A stretch of 34,578 bases of DNA. Origin: JAKQDP01 sp964536975. GTDB taxonomy: Bacteria > Patescibacteriota > Patescibacteriia > 2-01-FULL-39-33. A program made the translations under genes and the position numbers. This document shows, piece by piece, positions 9,109-14,934 of this stretch; the stretch's first letter is position 1; each line of letters opens with the position of its first letter. The notes under the pieces were generated by a model that was not told where the DNA came from, made no database searches, and saw only the letters and a list, made by a program, of their open reading frames with translations. The DNA lies in NCBI GenBank assembly GCA_964536975.1, contig CAZHYS010000010.1, positions 1-34,578 of the forward strand, in the 5' to 3' direction.

Positions 9109-10152
9109 ATGGCAAAAATAATTTATGGCGTTTCTGGCCAGGGATTCGGCCACTCCACTCGCAGTAAAGAGATCTTGAAATACTTGACCGATCAAGGTCA
9201 TCAGGTTTTGGTGTTTACCTATGGACAGGCTCTGTTTTTGTTAGACGAGGAATTTGATATTTTTGAAGTGCCCGGTTTGGGTTTGGTGTATAAAAATAAT
9301 AAACTGCTTTATTGGCAGACGATTTTTGGCGGACTATATCGATTGATCAGCCAATCTCGCGATTGGCGAAAAATAGCGCGGCGGTTTGATGATTTTGATC
9401 CGAATTTGGTCATTACCGATTTTGAGCCATTGTCGGCTTGGTTGGCCAAAATCAAGAAAAAGCCGCTTATTTCCATTGATAATCAGCATCAGCTGACTAA
9501 TTCCCGGATTGATTTGCCAAAACGGTATCATTATGACCTATTGATTGACAAATTGATAGTCAGGTCAATGGTTTGGGGAGCGAGGGATTATCTGGTGACG
9601 ACTTTTTTTGATACGCCGGCCAAAAAGAAAAATACTTTTTTGTTTCCGCCAATCGTTCGGCGGGAGGTGCGCGATTTAAATCCGAACAAGGGGGACTATA
9701 TTTTGGTGTACCAGAATTCGGATTTTAAGCATTTGGTAAAATTACTAAAAACATTGGATCATAAATTCGTGGTGTTCGGGTTGAATGTGGAAAAGGAAGA
9801 GGTCAATATTGTTTTTAAGAATTACAGTTCCCGCGACTGGCTGGATTATTTGGCCGGTTGTCGGGCAATTATTGGCACCGCCGGATTAAGTCTGATTTCT
9901 GAAGCGCTATACTTAAAAAAGCCTTATTTAGCGCTTCCGGTCAAGAAACAGGTGGAGCAGGTAATCAATGCAGTGCATCTAAGAAGGATGGGTCTGGGTG
10001 ATTATTGTTATAGACTGACCAAAGAAAGGTTTGACGGTTTTATCGGTCATTTGCCGGAGTTTGAAAGAAATTTAAATAAACAATCAAGTGGGGCAAATGA
10101 GGAGATTTTTGGAAAAATAAGTGAAGTAATAAAAGAGGTCGGAGTGGAATAA
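9109..10152 (+). CDS. MJ1255/VC2487-type glycosyltransferase
   Basis: A 347-residue GT-B-like protein. The N-terminal IIYGVSGQGFGHSTRSKEI is the glycine-rich loop of this family, and the C-terminal half has IGTAGLSLISEALYLKKPYLALPV, the donor-nucleotide-binding region seen in MurG/UGT-like enzymes. Soluble, no membrane helix. Acceptor unknown; a role in surface glycan synthesis fits the nearby envelope genes. Divergent from ruvB with 59 nt between starts. No convincing SD; ATG chosen because the glycine-rich motif begins at residue ~4. Confidence 0.8.
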   Translation: MAKIIYGVSGQGFGHSTRSKEILKYLTDQGHQVLVFTYGQALFLLDEEFDIFEVPGLGLVYKNNKLLYWQTIFGGLYRLISQSRDWRKIARRFDDFDPNLVITDFEPLSAWLAKIKKKPLISIDNQHQLTNSRIDLPKRYHYDLLIDKLIVRSMVWGARDYLVTTFFDTPAKKKNTFLFPPIVRREVRDLNPNKGDYILVYQNSDFKHLVKLLKTLDHKFVVFGLNVEKEEVNIVFKNYSSRDWLDYLAGCRAIIGTAGLSLISEALYLKKPYLALPVKKQVEQVINAVHLRRMGLGDYCYRLTKERFDGFIGHLPEFERNLNKQSSGANEEIFGKISEVIKEVGVE

Positions 10153-10159
10153 GCGGGGC

Positions 10160-10188
10160 TTTACAAAATCGTTTTTTTCGTTTATAAT
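10160..10188 (+). promoter_or_regulatory. tRNA-Gly promoter
   Basis: TTTACA (10160-10165), 17-bp spacer, TATAAT (10183-10188). Predicted start near 10195, just upstream of the damaged first tRNA-Gly copy, so that copy should be transcribed first. Confidence 0.75.
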
Positions 10189-10232
10189 GTGTTAGTGGCT
10201 TATCCTTTAAACAGTATTAATATTTATTTTGC

Positions 10233-10279
10233 GCGGCGGTAGTTCAGTTGGCTAGAACGTCTCCTTGCCAAGGAGAAGG
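10233..10279 (+). pseudogene. Damaged tRNA-Gly(GCC) copy, 5' part
   Basis: Identical to the intact tRNA-Gly through acceptor 5' strand, D arm and anticodon arm (TTGCCAA loop). It loses homology at the start of the T arm, where a GC-rich palindrome begins. No matching acceptor 3' strand follows. Confidence 0.8.
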
Positions 10280-10285
10280 GTCGAG

Positions 10286-10416
10286 TCCGCCTCAGGCGGA
10301 TGAGACGGGCAGGAGCGAGACAAGTCCCGAGCATTCGGGACGAAGTCGAGTGTCGGTGGATGCGAGCTGGCGCAGCATCCAACGCTGCCCGGGAACGCAG
10401 ACCTTCGGTCATTTTT
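10286..10416 (+). repeat. GC-rich structured element inside tRNA-Gly locus
   Basis: Starts with TCCGCC-TCA-GGCGGA (10286-10300). Then comes GACGGGCAG (10304-10312), pairing with CTGCCC (10385-10390). Between these lie a TCCCGA-GCAT-TCGGGA hairpin and a GGATGC/GCATCC hairpin with an 11-nt loop. A small GACC/GGTC hairpin plus ATTTTT closes the segment. The arrangement from GACGGGCAG to GGAACG is shared with the queA insertion. It could be a non-autonomous mobile element; nothing in it encodes protein. Confidence 0.6.
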
Positions 10417-10440
10417 AAAAAGTATTAATATTTATTTTGC

Positions 10441-10514
10441 GCGGCGGTAGTTCAGTTGGCTAGAACGTCTCCTTGCCAAGGAGAAGGTCGCCGGTTCGAA
10501 TCCGGTTCGCCGCT
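10441..10514 (+). tRNA. tRNA-Gly(GCC)
   Basis: GCGGCGG pairs with TCGCCGC (one G-U), anticodon loop TTGCCAA, T arm CCGG-TTCGAAT-CCGG. CCA is not encoded (next bases CAA). Complete cloverleaf, 74 nt; second copy of a duplicated 5' region. Confidence 0.95.
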
Positions 10515-10560
10515 CAAGTGATTGCATTCTTAAGTAGTTTATTGAATCTAATTTAAGTGA

Positions 10561-10623
10561 TGCCAAGGAGAAGGTCGCCGGTTTCCGCCCCGGGCGGACA
10601 GACTTCTCCGGTTCGCCGCTCCA
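10561..10623 (+). pseudogene. tRNA-Gly 3' fragment with palindrome in the T loop
   Basis: Begins at the anticodon (TGCCAAGGAGAAGG), keeps the T stem and acceptor 3' strand, and has an encoded CCA (10621-10623) that the intact gene lacks. The T-loop bases CGAAT are replaced by a 24-nt insert starting TCCGCC-CCG-GGCGGA (10584-10598). Confidence 0.8.
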
Positions 10624-10657
10624 GATTTAATAGAATTTTAAAATCAATACTGCCTGA

Positions 10658-10745
10658 GCCCGGATGGTGAAATTGGTAGACACGCAAGACTTAAAATCTT
10701 GTGGCTGAATAAGCCGTGCCGGTTCGACCCCGGCTCCGGGCACCA
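10658..10745 (+). tRNA. tRNA-Leu(UAA)
   Basis: GCCCGGA pairs with TCCGGGC; anticodon loop CTTAAAA in an AAGA/TCTT stem; long variable arm (TGGCTGAATAAGCCG); discriminator A and encoded CCA at 10743-10745. Standard class II leucine tRNA. Confidence 0.95.
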
Positions 10746-10784
10746 AGACAATAATTACGCGGCCGATGGGCTGTTTTTTTGTTT

Positions 10785-10830
10785 ATAAAAAAAGAATCCC
10801 CTCTCGCCGGACGATTTCCGATGAGAGGGG
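10785..10830 (-). terminator. Terminator of the 10844 gene
   Basis: On the minus strand CCCCTCTC (10830-10823) pairs with GAGAGGGG (10805-10798), followed by ATTCTTTTTTTATAAA. It begins 14 nt after the stop codon. Confidence 0.88.
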
Positions 10831-10843
10831 GGGGTGGCGTCGA

Positions 10844-11179
10844 TCACGCCACAGCTGTTCGCAGGGCCAGCGATCTTCGGCTTAGTTCTTCAAAGATCGG
10901 GTTAGTTTGGGAAGGCTTTCGCCCGAATTGTTCAGCGGCCGCGCTGCACAGGTTTTTCATATCTTGCGAAGGGCCAGTTGCTGATTCGTTTTTCAACAAG
11001 TCACCGATGCACCTCAAGATCTTCCGGTGAGTGCGGAGAACCTTTTGAAAATAGGCGTGTTGAGGGCCTGGCGGCAGAGCGATTTCAGGGTGCAACACCA
11101 GAGCGATCATCTCTGGCGGCAGACCGGCAACGCTTAATATCCGAGACTGCCTTTTCAGGTCATTTTTGTGGGGGCTCAT
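10844..11179 (-). CDS. Hypothetical orphan protein, 111 aa
   Basis: Not recognised. Predicted mostly helical and soluble, with a basic N-terminus (HKNDLKRQSR), a proline-rich turn (HPEIALPPGP) and basic helices (LRTHRKILRCIGDLLK). Promoter, GAGGAG ribosome site 9 nt before ATG, and a strong terminator make it a self-contained unit on the strand opposite to the surrounding tRNAs and rplS. GC content is higher than in the flanking intergenic DNA. Function unknown. Confidence 0.7.
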   Translation of the reverse strand: MSPHKNDLKRQSRILSVAGLPPEMIALVLHPEIALPPGPQHAYFQKVLRTHRKILRCIGDLLKNESATGPSQDMKNLCSAAAEQFGRKPSQTNPIFEELSRRSLALRTAVA

Positions 11180-11237
11180 TTCAACATTCTCCTCGTGTTA
11201 TCCCGCTGTTTCACTGAAAAATTCAGCGCAGACCTTT

Positions 11238-11266
11238 ACATTATCAAATTATTTTATATCTGTCAA
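11238..11266 (-). promoter_or_regulatory. Promoter for the 10844 gene
   Basis: On the minus strand TTGACA (11266-11261), then a -10 read as TAATGT (17-bp spacer) or the better GATAAT (11245-11240, 15-bp spacer). It faces away from the rplS promoter 36 bp to the right. Confidence 0.6.
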
Positions 11267-11301
11267 GGGTCGGTCGGTGGAAAAATAGTGATTAACCACC
11301 C

Positions 11302-11330
11302 TTGACTTTTTAATGAAAATAAGTTATTAT
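11302..11330 (+). promoter_or_regulatory. rplS promoter
   Basis: TTGACT (11302-11307), 17-bp spacer, TATTAT (11325-11330). Predicted start ~11337, giving a ~39-nt leader. Confidence 0.75.
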
Positions 11331-11375
11331 TTTTAAGTAAACTTAAACAAAAAATTTATAAATCTATCAAAAGAT

Positions 11376-11741
11376 ATGGCGGAAAACAAAGAAAAGAAGG
11401 CGATGACTGAAAATTGGCGGGAATCGGTGTTGCCTCTGATGAAAGCGGGGGTAACCATTAAGGTGCACCAAAAAATCAAAGAAAAAAACACCAAAGGAGA
11501 AGAAAAAGAAAGAATCCAGATTTTTGAGGGTATTATTTTGGCGCGGCGTGGCGGTAGCGGCAAAAGCGCCACAGTCACTGTCAGAAAGGTAGCGTCGGGC
11601 GGAATCGGCGTAGAGAGAATCTTTCCGGTTTATTCTCCTAACATCGCTAAGATTGAAATCGTCAAAGCGTCAAAAGTCAGACAGTCAAAGATTTTTTATG
11701 TTCGTGGCTACAAAAAGCGCCTGAAAGACAGAAAAGCTTAA
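11376..11741 (+). CDS. rplS: 50S ribosomal protein L19
   Basis: A 121-residue protein matching L19 across its length: the SH3-like core VTIKVHQKIKE, IQIFEGIILARRGG, SATVTVRKVASGGIGVERIFPVYSPNI and the terminal VRQSKIFYVRGYKKRLKDRK are all typical. L19 lies at the interface of the two ribosomal subunits. The gene stands alone among tRNAs, not with trmD/rimM. No SD is visible before ATG 11376, in contrast to the orphan gene next door. Confidence 0.96.
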   Translation: MAENKEKKAMTENWRESVLPLMKAGVTIKVHQKIKEKNTKGEEKERIQIFEGIILARRGGSGKSATVTVRKVASGGIGVERIFPVYSPNIAKIEIVKASKVRQSKIFYVRGYKKRLKDRKA

Positions 11742-11750
11742 ATCAAAAAT

Positions 11751-11780
11751 TTTTCGCCCCGACAACAATCGGGGCGAAAA
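11751..11780 (+). terminator. Hairpin after rplS
   Basis: TTTTCGCCCCGA (11751-11762) pairs with TCGGGGCGAAAA (11769-11780): a 12-bp perfect stem 9 nt after the stop. The T tract is on the minus-strand side only, so termination of rplS here is less certain than the stem suggests; it may instead protect the mRNA end. Confidence 0.55.
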
Positions 11781-11823
11781 GTTGAAGGGACGGTTTTTTG
11801 ATTTTATAATATAAGTATCGTTT

Positions 11824-11906
11824 GCCCAGGTGGTGGAATTGGTATACACACCAGCTTGAGGGGCTGGCCGCGTAAGCGGGTGCGGGTTCAAGTCCCGCCC
11901 TGGGCA
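11824..11906 (+). tRNA. tRNA-Leu(GAG)
   Basis: GCCCAGG pairs with CCTGGGC; anticodon stem CCAGC/GCTGG with loop TTGAGGG; long variable arm (CCGCGTAAGCGGG); T loop TTCAAGT. CCA not encoded. Confidence 0.94.
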
Positions 11907-11956
11907 CTGACTTGAATATCCAAAATTAATTTAAAATTTCAAATTTAAAATTATTT

Positions 11957-12040
11957 GCGCACGCTTAGCTTCCGCCTCGGCTCGCGCCGCCGCGAGACGG
12001 GCAGTTGGTTAGAGTCCGCCGCGGCGGATTTACACCGAGG
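11957..12040 (+). pseudogene. Damaged tRNA-Val copy with two palindromic inserts
   Basis: Relative to the intact tRNA-Val just downstream, the D arm TTAGCT|CAGTTGGTTAGAG is split exactly by a 31-nt GC-rich insert (11971-12001: TCCGCC..., a CTCGCG/CGCGAG hairpin, ...GAGACGGG). The anticodon 5' strand CGCCTCG is replaced by TCCGCC-GC-GGCGGA (12015-12028). It ends at the anticodon stem, whose last GG doubles as the start of the intact tRNA. Confidence 0.75.
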
Positions 12041-12112
12041 GCACTTAGCTCAGTTGGTTAGAGCGCCTCGTTTACACCGAGGAGGTCAGAGGTTCGACTC
12101 CTCTAGTGCCCA
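12039..12112 (+). tRNA. tRNA-Val(UAC)
   Basis: GGGCACT pairs with AGTGCCC; D arm AGCTCAGTTGGTTAGAGC; anticodon stem CCTCG/CGAGG with loop TTTACAC; T arm AGAGG-TTCGACT-CCTCT. Discriminator A, CCA not encoded. Confidence 0.95.
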
Positions 12113-12117
12113 TAAAA

Positions 12118-12157
12118 TAGTCTAAAGTCTATAAAGTCCATAAAGTGTATAAAGTCT
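12118..12157 (+). repeat. 9-nt tandem repeat
   Basis: Three to four imperfect units of the type TCYATAAAG between tRNA-Val and the 12214 gene. Similar short-period repeats occur at several other intergenic sites in the window. Confidence 0.6.
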
Positions 12158-12213
12158 TGGTTTTTGAAAATTTTATTAGATATTAGGATTTATAAATTAG
12201 AAATTATTTATAT

Positions 12214-12459
12214 ATGCTTTTAAGAATCGCAATCGGCTTGGTGGGAATGGCAGTCGGTTTTTGGATTGTTTGGAAGCCGGCCGCTTTTCTTAGCATCCTG
12301 GGAGAGCAAGCCTGGATGGAAAAGATTTTTGGTCCGGGCCGGGAAATTTCCGGTTATAAGGTAGTCGGCGTATTGGTGATTATTGTTTCCATTATGATTA
12401 TGCTGGGTTTGATTGAGGGAGTGCTATTTTGGTTTTTCAGCCCGATTATACGTAAGTAG
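12214..12459 (+). CDS. Small membrane protein, 81 aa
   Basis: Two hydrophobic helices (~residues 3-22 and ~50-75) separated by a charged loop (EQAWMEKIFGPGREIS). No known domain recognised. No obvious SD, like most housekeeping genes here. Between tRNA-Val and tRNA-Ala on the same strand. ATG at 12214 follows an A/T-rich leader. Likely real because of length and membrane topology, but evidence is limited to that. Confidence 0.5.
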   Translation: MLLRIAIGLVGMAVGFWIVWKPAAFLSILGEQAWMEKIFGPGREISGYKVVGVLVIIVSIMIMLGLIEGVLFWFFSPIIRK

Positions 12460-12497
12460 TGGTTAATTGTTAAGTGTTGATTGTTAATTGTTATTAA

Positions 12498-12570
12498 GGG
12501 CCGGTAGCTCATCTGGTAGAGCGCCTCGTTTGCACCGAGGAGGTAGCGGGTTCAAGTCCTGTCCGGTCCA
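12498..12570 (+). tRNA. tRNA-Ala(UGC)
   Basis: GGGCCGG pairs with CCGGTCC, giving the G3-U70 identity pair of alanine tRNAs. Anticodon stem CCTCG/CGAGG with loop TTTGCAC; T loop TTCAAGT. CCA not encoded. Confidence 0.95.
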
Positions 12571-12623
12571 CAATAGTTTATTAATTTCAGCTGCTTAGAT
12601 GCAGTTTTTCTATTCTTAATTTT

Positions 12624-13004
12624 ATGTCAGAGAAAAATAAAAAACTTTGCGATGGCTGTGACGCTTGTTGCCGTTATGTGGCGATAGAGATAGACAAGCC
12701 GACCAGCAAACGCGACTGGGATCATCTTTTTTGGTATTTGCACCACAAGAATATCAATGTTTTTATTGATTGGAGCAATGATTGGCTGGTAGAATTCGTC
12801 ACGCCTTGCGAACAATTGGATGAAAAGACGAAATTATGCCGGATCTATAATGATCGTCCGCAAATTTGCCGCGAGCATTCGCAGGACGAATGTGTCCGTT
12901 ATGCCGGCGGTGCAGCGGAAAAATATTATTTCAAGACACCGGCGGATTTGGAAAAGTATTTGAAAAAGAAAAAGATTGATTACAAATTCAAGAATAAGAA
13001 GTAA
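12624..13004 (+). CDS. YkgJ-type cysteine-cluster protein
   Basis: A 126-residue protein with the cysteine pattern of the YkgJ (CxxCxxCC) family: CDGCDACCRY at 9-18, then CEQLDEKTKLCRIYNDRPQIC and later EHSQDEC. These Cys probably bind zinc or an iron-sulfur cluster; the reaction is not known. A lysine-rich tail (EKYLKKKKIDYKFKNKK) ends the protein. ATG at 12624 is followed quickly by the first cluster, supporting the start. Downstream of tRNA-Ala on the same strand. Confidence 0.82.
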   Translation: MSEKNKKLCDGCDACCRYVAIEIDKPTSKRDWDHLFWYLHHKNINVFIDWSNDWLVEFVTPCEQLDEKTKLCRIYNDRPQICREHSQDECVRYAGGAAEKYYFKTPADLEKYLKKKKIDYKFKNKK

Positions 13005-13094
13005 ATAAATTAGCCATTTTATTATTTTTGGATAAAATATTTTTTTGAATCTATTTTATGCCTGTGGAAAACTCTTGTTGACTTATTTTTTTTG

Positions 13095-13103
13095 TGATAT
13101 AAT
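13095..13103 (+). promoter_or_regulatory. Extended -10 promoter for the basic-peptide gene
   Basis: TGA-TATAAT (13095-13103) is a perfect extended -10. The -35 is weak: TTGTTG (13075-13080) at 17 bp, or TTGACT (13078-13083) at only 14 bp. Start predicted ~13110, leaving a ~74-nt leader. Confidence 0.6.
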
Positions 13104-13183
13104 AAAGTAAATTGAAATGATTTTTATTCTTAATTAAAAACATTTCAGTTAAAGATAAACTTTAACGAAAGGGAGGTGATCAA

Positions 13184-13282
13184 ATGAAAAAGAAAAAAGC
13201 CGTGAAAAAGAAAGCAGCTAAAAAGAAAACTACCAAAAAGAAGGCTACCAAGAAGAAAGCTGCCAAAAAGAAAAAGAGATAA
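13184..13282 (+). CDS. 32-aa lysine-rich (histone H1/Hc1-like) basic protein
   Basis: The frame from ATG 13184 to TAA 13280-13282 encodes 32 residues, of which about 20 are Lys, arranged as repeats of the kind KKKAA, KKKTT, KKKAT. This resembles the tail of bacterial histone H1-like proteins, here without any other domain. The ribosome site GGGAGGTGAT 4 nt before ATG is the best match to the 16S 3' end anywhere in the window, so high expression is likely. Promoter and a long terminator hairpin frame it. Nucleic-acid or ribosome binding is inferred from charge alone. Confidence 0.75.
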   Translation: MKKKKAVKKKAAKKKTTKKKATKKKAAKKKKR

Positions 13283-13295
13283 AAGTTTTCTCAAA

Positions 13296-13370
13296 AACAA
13301 AATCCCCATTGTCTGCTTCAATCCGCGAATAGATAGCGGATGGCAATAGACAGCGGGGATTTTGTTTTTA
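13296..13370 (+). terminator. Long terminator hairpin after the basic-peptide gene
   Basis: AACAAAATCCCC (13296-13307) pairs with GGGGATTTTGTT (13355-13366), with further pairs inside (TGTCT/AGACA and ATCCGC/GCGGAT), then TTTA. The stem is much longer than needed for termination. Confidence 0.85.
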
Positions 13371-13372
13371 TT

Positions 13373-13401
13373 TTGACAAATTTTAATTGAGAATGTAAGA
13401 T
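13373..13401 (+). promoter_or_regulatory. Promoter of the 16S-like small RNA
   Basis: TTGACA (13373-13378), 17-bp spacer, TAAGAT (13396-13401). The predicted start (~13408) falls on the first base of the closing stem of the RNA. Confidence 0.75.
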
Positions 13402-13407
13402 TGTCTG

Positions 13408-13532
13408 TGAGGGATTTTTGCCGGGTTGGCCTAACAGCTGGTTGGCGAGGTAACGGCTCGCCAAGGCGAGGACGGGCTGGAGTGATGAGAGGTTTCATTC
13501 CTGTTTCGTTCCGGTGACTTCCCTCTTTTTTT
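13408..13532 (+). ncRNA. ~125-nt structured RNA resembling 16S rRNA helices 11-12
   Basis: A complete unit: promoter, then GAGGGA (13409-13414) pairing with TCCCTC (13520-13525) before seven T. A second helix, TGCCGG with CCGGTG, nests inside. The centre (about 13430-13500) contains GAGGTAACGGCTCGCCAAGG and GACGGG, which match 16S rRNA around E. coli 240-290. It continues with a stem-loop whose loop TGAGAGGTT nearly equals the 16S h12 loop TGAGAGGAT, but with different stem bases (GGAGTGA/TCATTCC). I do not recognise it as SRP RNA, 6S, tmRNA or RNase P. It may be a 16S-derived mimic binding a ribosomal protein, or a decayed fragment captured by a promoter. Confidence 0.6.
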
Positions 13533-13534
13533 GT

Positions 13535-14785
13535 CTAAAATAAGCTATTTTGTTGCGGTTTTGGCCTGGTGTTTTTGATGCTTATCTTGCCAAAAACTCC
13601 GTCATATCCGGGTTCAATTTTAATCTTACCTTCTCGCATCTCAATTATTTTTTCGGCGATTTCTTCGCCGGTTATTTTTTTTAACGCATCACCATTCAGA
13701 TCCAGCAGGATTTCAAATTCAGAATTGTTTTTTGCTAAATTTAGGTATTCGGCTTGGACTTTGCGGGAGTTTTTGTTGACGCCGAAAGCGGCGGCGATTA
13801 TTTCTTGCAGAGGAATTAAATTCTTATAAGGAATATGCTTGCCCGTGGGAATATCTTTTTCTGCGCGATCAGCCAAATCATTGACGCGATGAAGCACGCC
13901 GAGAGTCAGCTCTTTTTTGCAGATTGGACAGATATTTTTTTGTTTTTTTGATTCTGTCGGATGGGCGGAATATTTGCAATCCGCATGGCCGTCAAAGTGA
14001 TATTTGCCTTCTTCGGGAAAAAATTCTATCGTGTAAAGGAATTTTTTCTTATTTTTTGTTTTGATAATTTCATAAATTTCATCATAGCTTAGTTTGTTTG
14101 GCTCAATGTCAAAAACATTGGCTTCGCGGCCGAGATTGGCTGGCGAATGGGCATCGGAATTGGAAATCAGAGTAATGCCGTCAAGCGCTGAAAGCTGCCA
14201 ATTCATCGGCGGGTCTGAAGATAAGCCGGTTTCAATAGCGTAAATATGCGGTGTCATCTCTTCAAAACATTCTTGTAGCGAGTCAAAGCCTGATTTTGAG
14301 CCAAAAACGGCAAACCATGGCGTCCAGGCATGGGCAGGAATGACTAGACAGCGTGGTTCAATATTTAGAATAGTTTCAGCCAGATTTTTGGCAGATAGGC
14401 CGATAATCGGCCGGCCGTCGGACCGGAGATTGAAACCGCGCCGGTCAAAATCGGCGATAATTTTGTCTACGGTTTCAAAGTTCGGCGCCAATACGCAAAT
14501 ATGGAGACGGCGAGTTTTGCCGCCTTGAGAATAAATGCAGCTTATTTCAGAGGTCAGTAAGAAACGGGTATCGGAGGAGGAGTTTTTTATTTTATATAAT
14601 CCTGTTTCCGCCTCAATTAAGCTGTTTTTCAATTCGGTCAGCCAGTGCGGATGAGTAAAATCGCCGGTGCCGACAAGATTAATACCTTTATAGCGGCACC
14701 ACAAATCAATTGTTTCTGGCGTAAGCTGTTGTGAACAGGCGCGGGAATATTTGGAATGGATATGGAGATCGGCGATTAATCGCAT
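13535..14785 (-). CDS. Endonuclease Q-type PHP-domain nuclease
   Basis: A 416-residue protein starting DLHIHSKYSRA (H8, H10), with GTGDFTHP, PAHAWTPWFAVFGS, SSDPPMNWQLSALDG and SNSDAHSPANLGREA, which together form the metal-binding PHP active site. A C-terminal zinc-finger region follows (GHADCKYSAHP, then CPICKKELTLGVLHRVNDLADR). This order matches endonuclease Q, which nicks DNA 5' to deaminated bases (uracil, hypoxanthine, xanthine) and is best known in Thermococcales and some bacteria. All metal ligands look intact. Stop codon lies 2 nt beyond the T tract of the convergent small RNA. Confidence 0.85.
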   Translation of the reverse strand: MRLIADLHIHSKYSRACSQQLTPETIDLWCRYKGINLVGTGDFTHPHWLTELKNSLIEAETGLYKIKNSSSDTRFLLTSEISCIYSQGGKTRRLHICVLAPNFETVDKIIADFDRRGFNLRSDGRPIIGLSAKNLAETILNIEPRCLVIPAHAWTPWFAVFGSKSGFDSLQECFEEMTPHIYAIETGLSSDPPMNWQLSALDGITLISNSDAHSPANLGREANVFDIEPNKLSYDEIYEIIKTKNKKKFLYTIEFFPEEGKYHFDGHADCKYSAHPTESKKQKNICPICKKELTLGVLHRVNDLADRAEKDIPTGKHIPYKNLIPLQEIIAAAFGVNKNSRKVQAEYLNLAKNNSEFEILLDLNGDALKKITGEEIAEKIIEMREGKIKIEPGYDGVFGKISIKNTRPKPQQNSLF

Positions 14786-14803
14786 AGGGGTGGCTTATGG
14801 CGC

Positions 14804-14856
14804 ATGGCATATAGCATATAGCATATAGCATATAGCTTATAGCTTATAGCTTATGG
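14804..14856. repeat. 7-nt tandem repeat (GCATATA/GCTTATA)
   Basis: About seven head-to-tail heptamers of two types, followed by a G-rich run (TTGGGGGGATGGGG). Upstream of the endonuclease Q gene. Related degenerate heptamers lie near 5985-6022 and 26770-26805. Confidence 0.75.
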
Positions 14857-14900
14857 TTGGGGGGATGGGGTGATTTTAACACTTTGAAAATAATTTTTCA

Positions 14901-14934
14901 AAAAAAATGAGGCACCCCGCGTGAACGAAGTGCC
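14901..14934 (-). terminator. Terminator of the 14905-15335 transcript
   Basis: On the minus strand GGCAC (14934-14930) pairs with GTGCC (14915-14911), then TCATTTTTTT. Confidence 0.82.

Larger units (their letters stand above)
10212..10487 (+). repeat. 208-bp-offset direct repeat duplicating the tRNA-Gly 5' part
   Basis: A ~68-nt stretch (tRNA leader plus tRNA-Gly as far as GAGAAGG) occurs at 10212-10279 and again at ~10420-10487. Only the second copy continues as a complete tRNA. Between the copies lies the structured palindromic element. Confidence 0.85.

Noticed and set aside
10212..10623. CRISPR array
   Set aside because: Repeats are tRNA copies of unequal length, not regular repeats and spacers, and there are no cas genes in the window.
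11751..11780. Riboswitch or ribosomal-protein leader
   Set aside because: It is a simple perfect hairpin after rplS, not before a gene; no aptamer-like structure.
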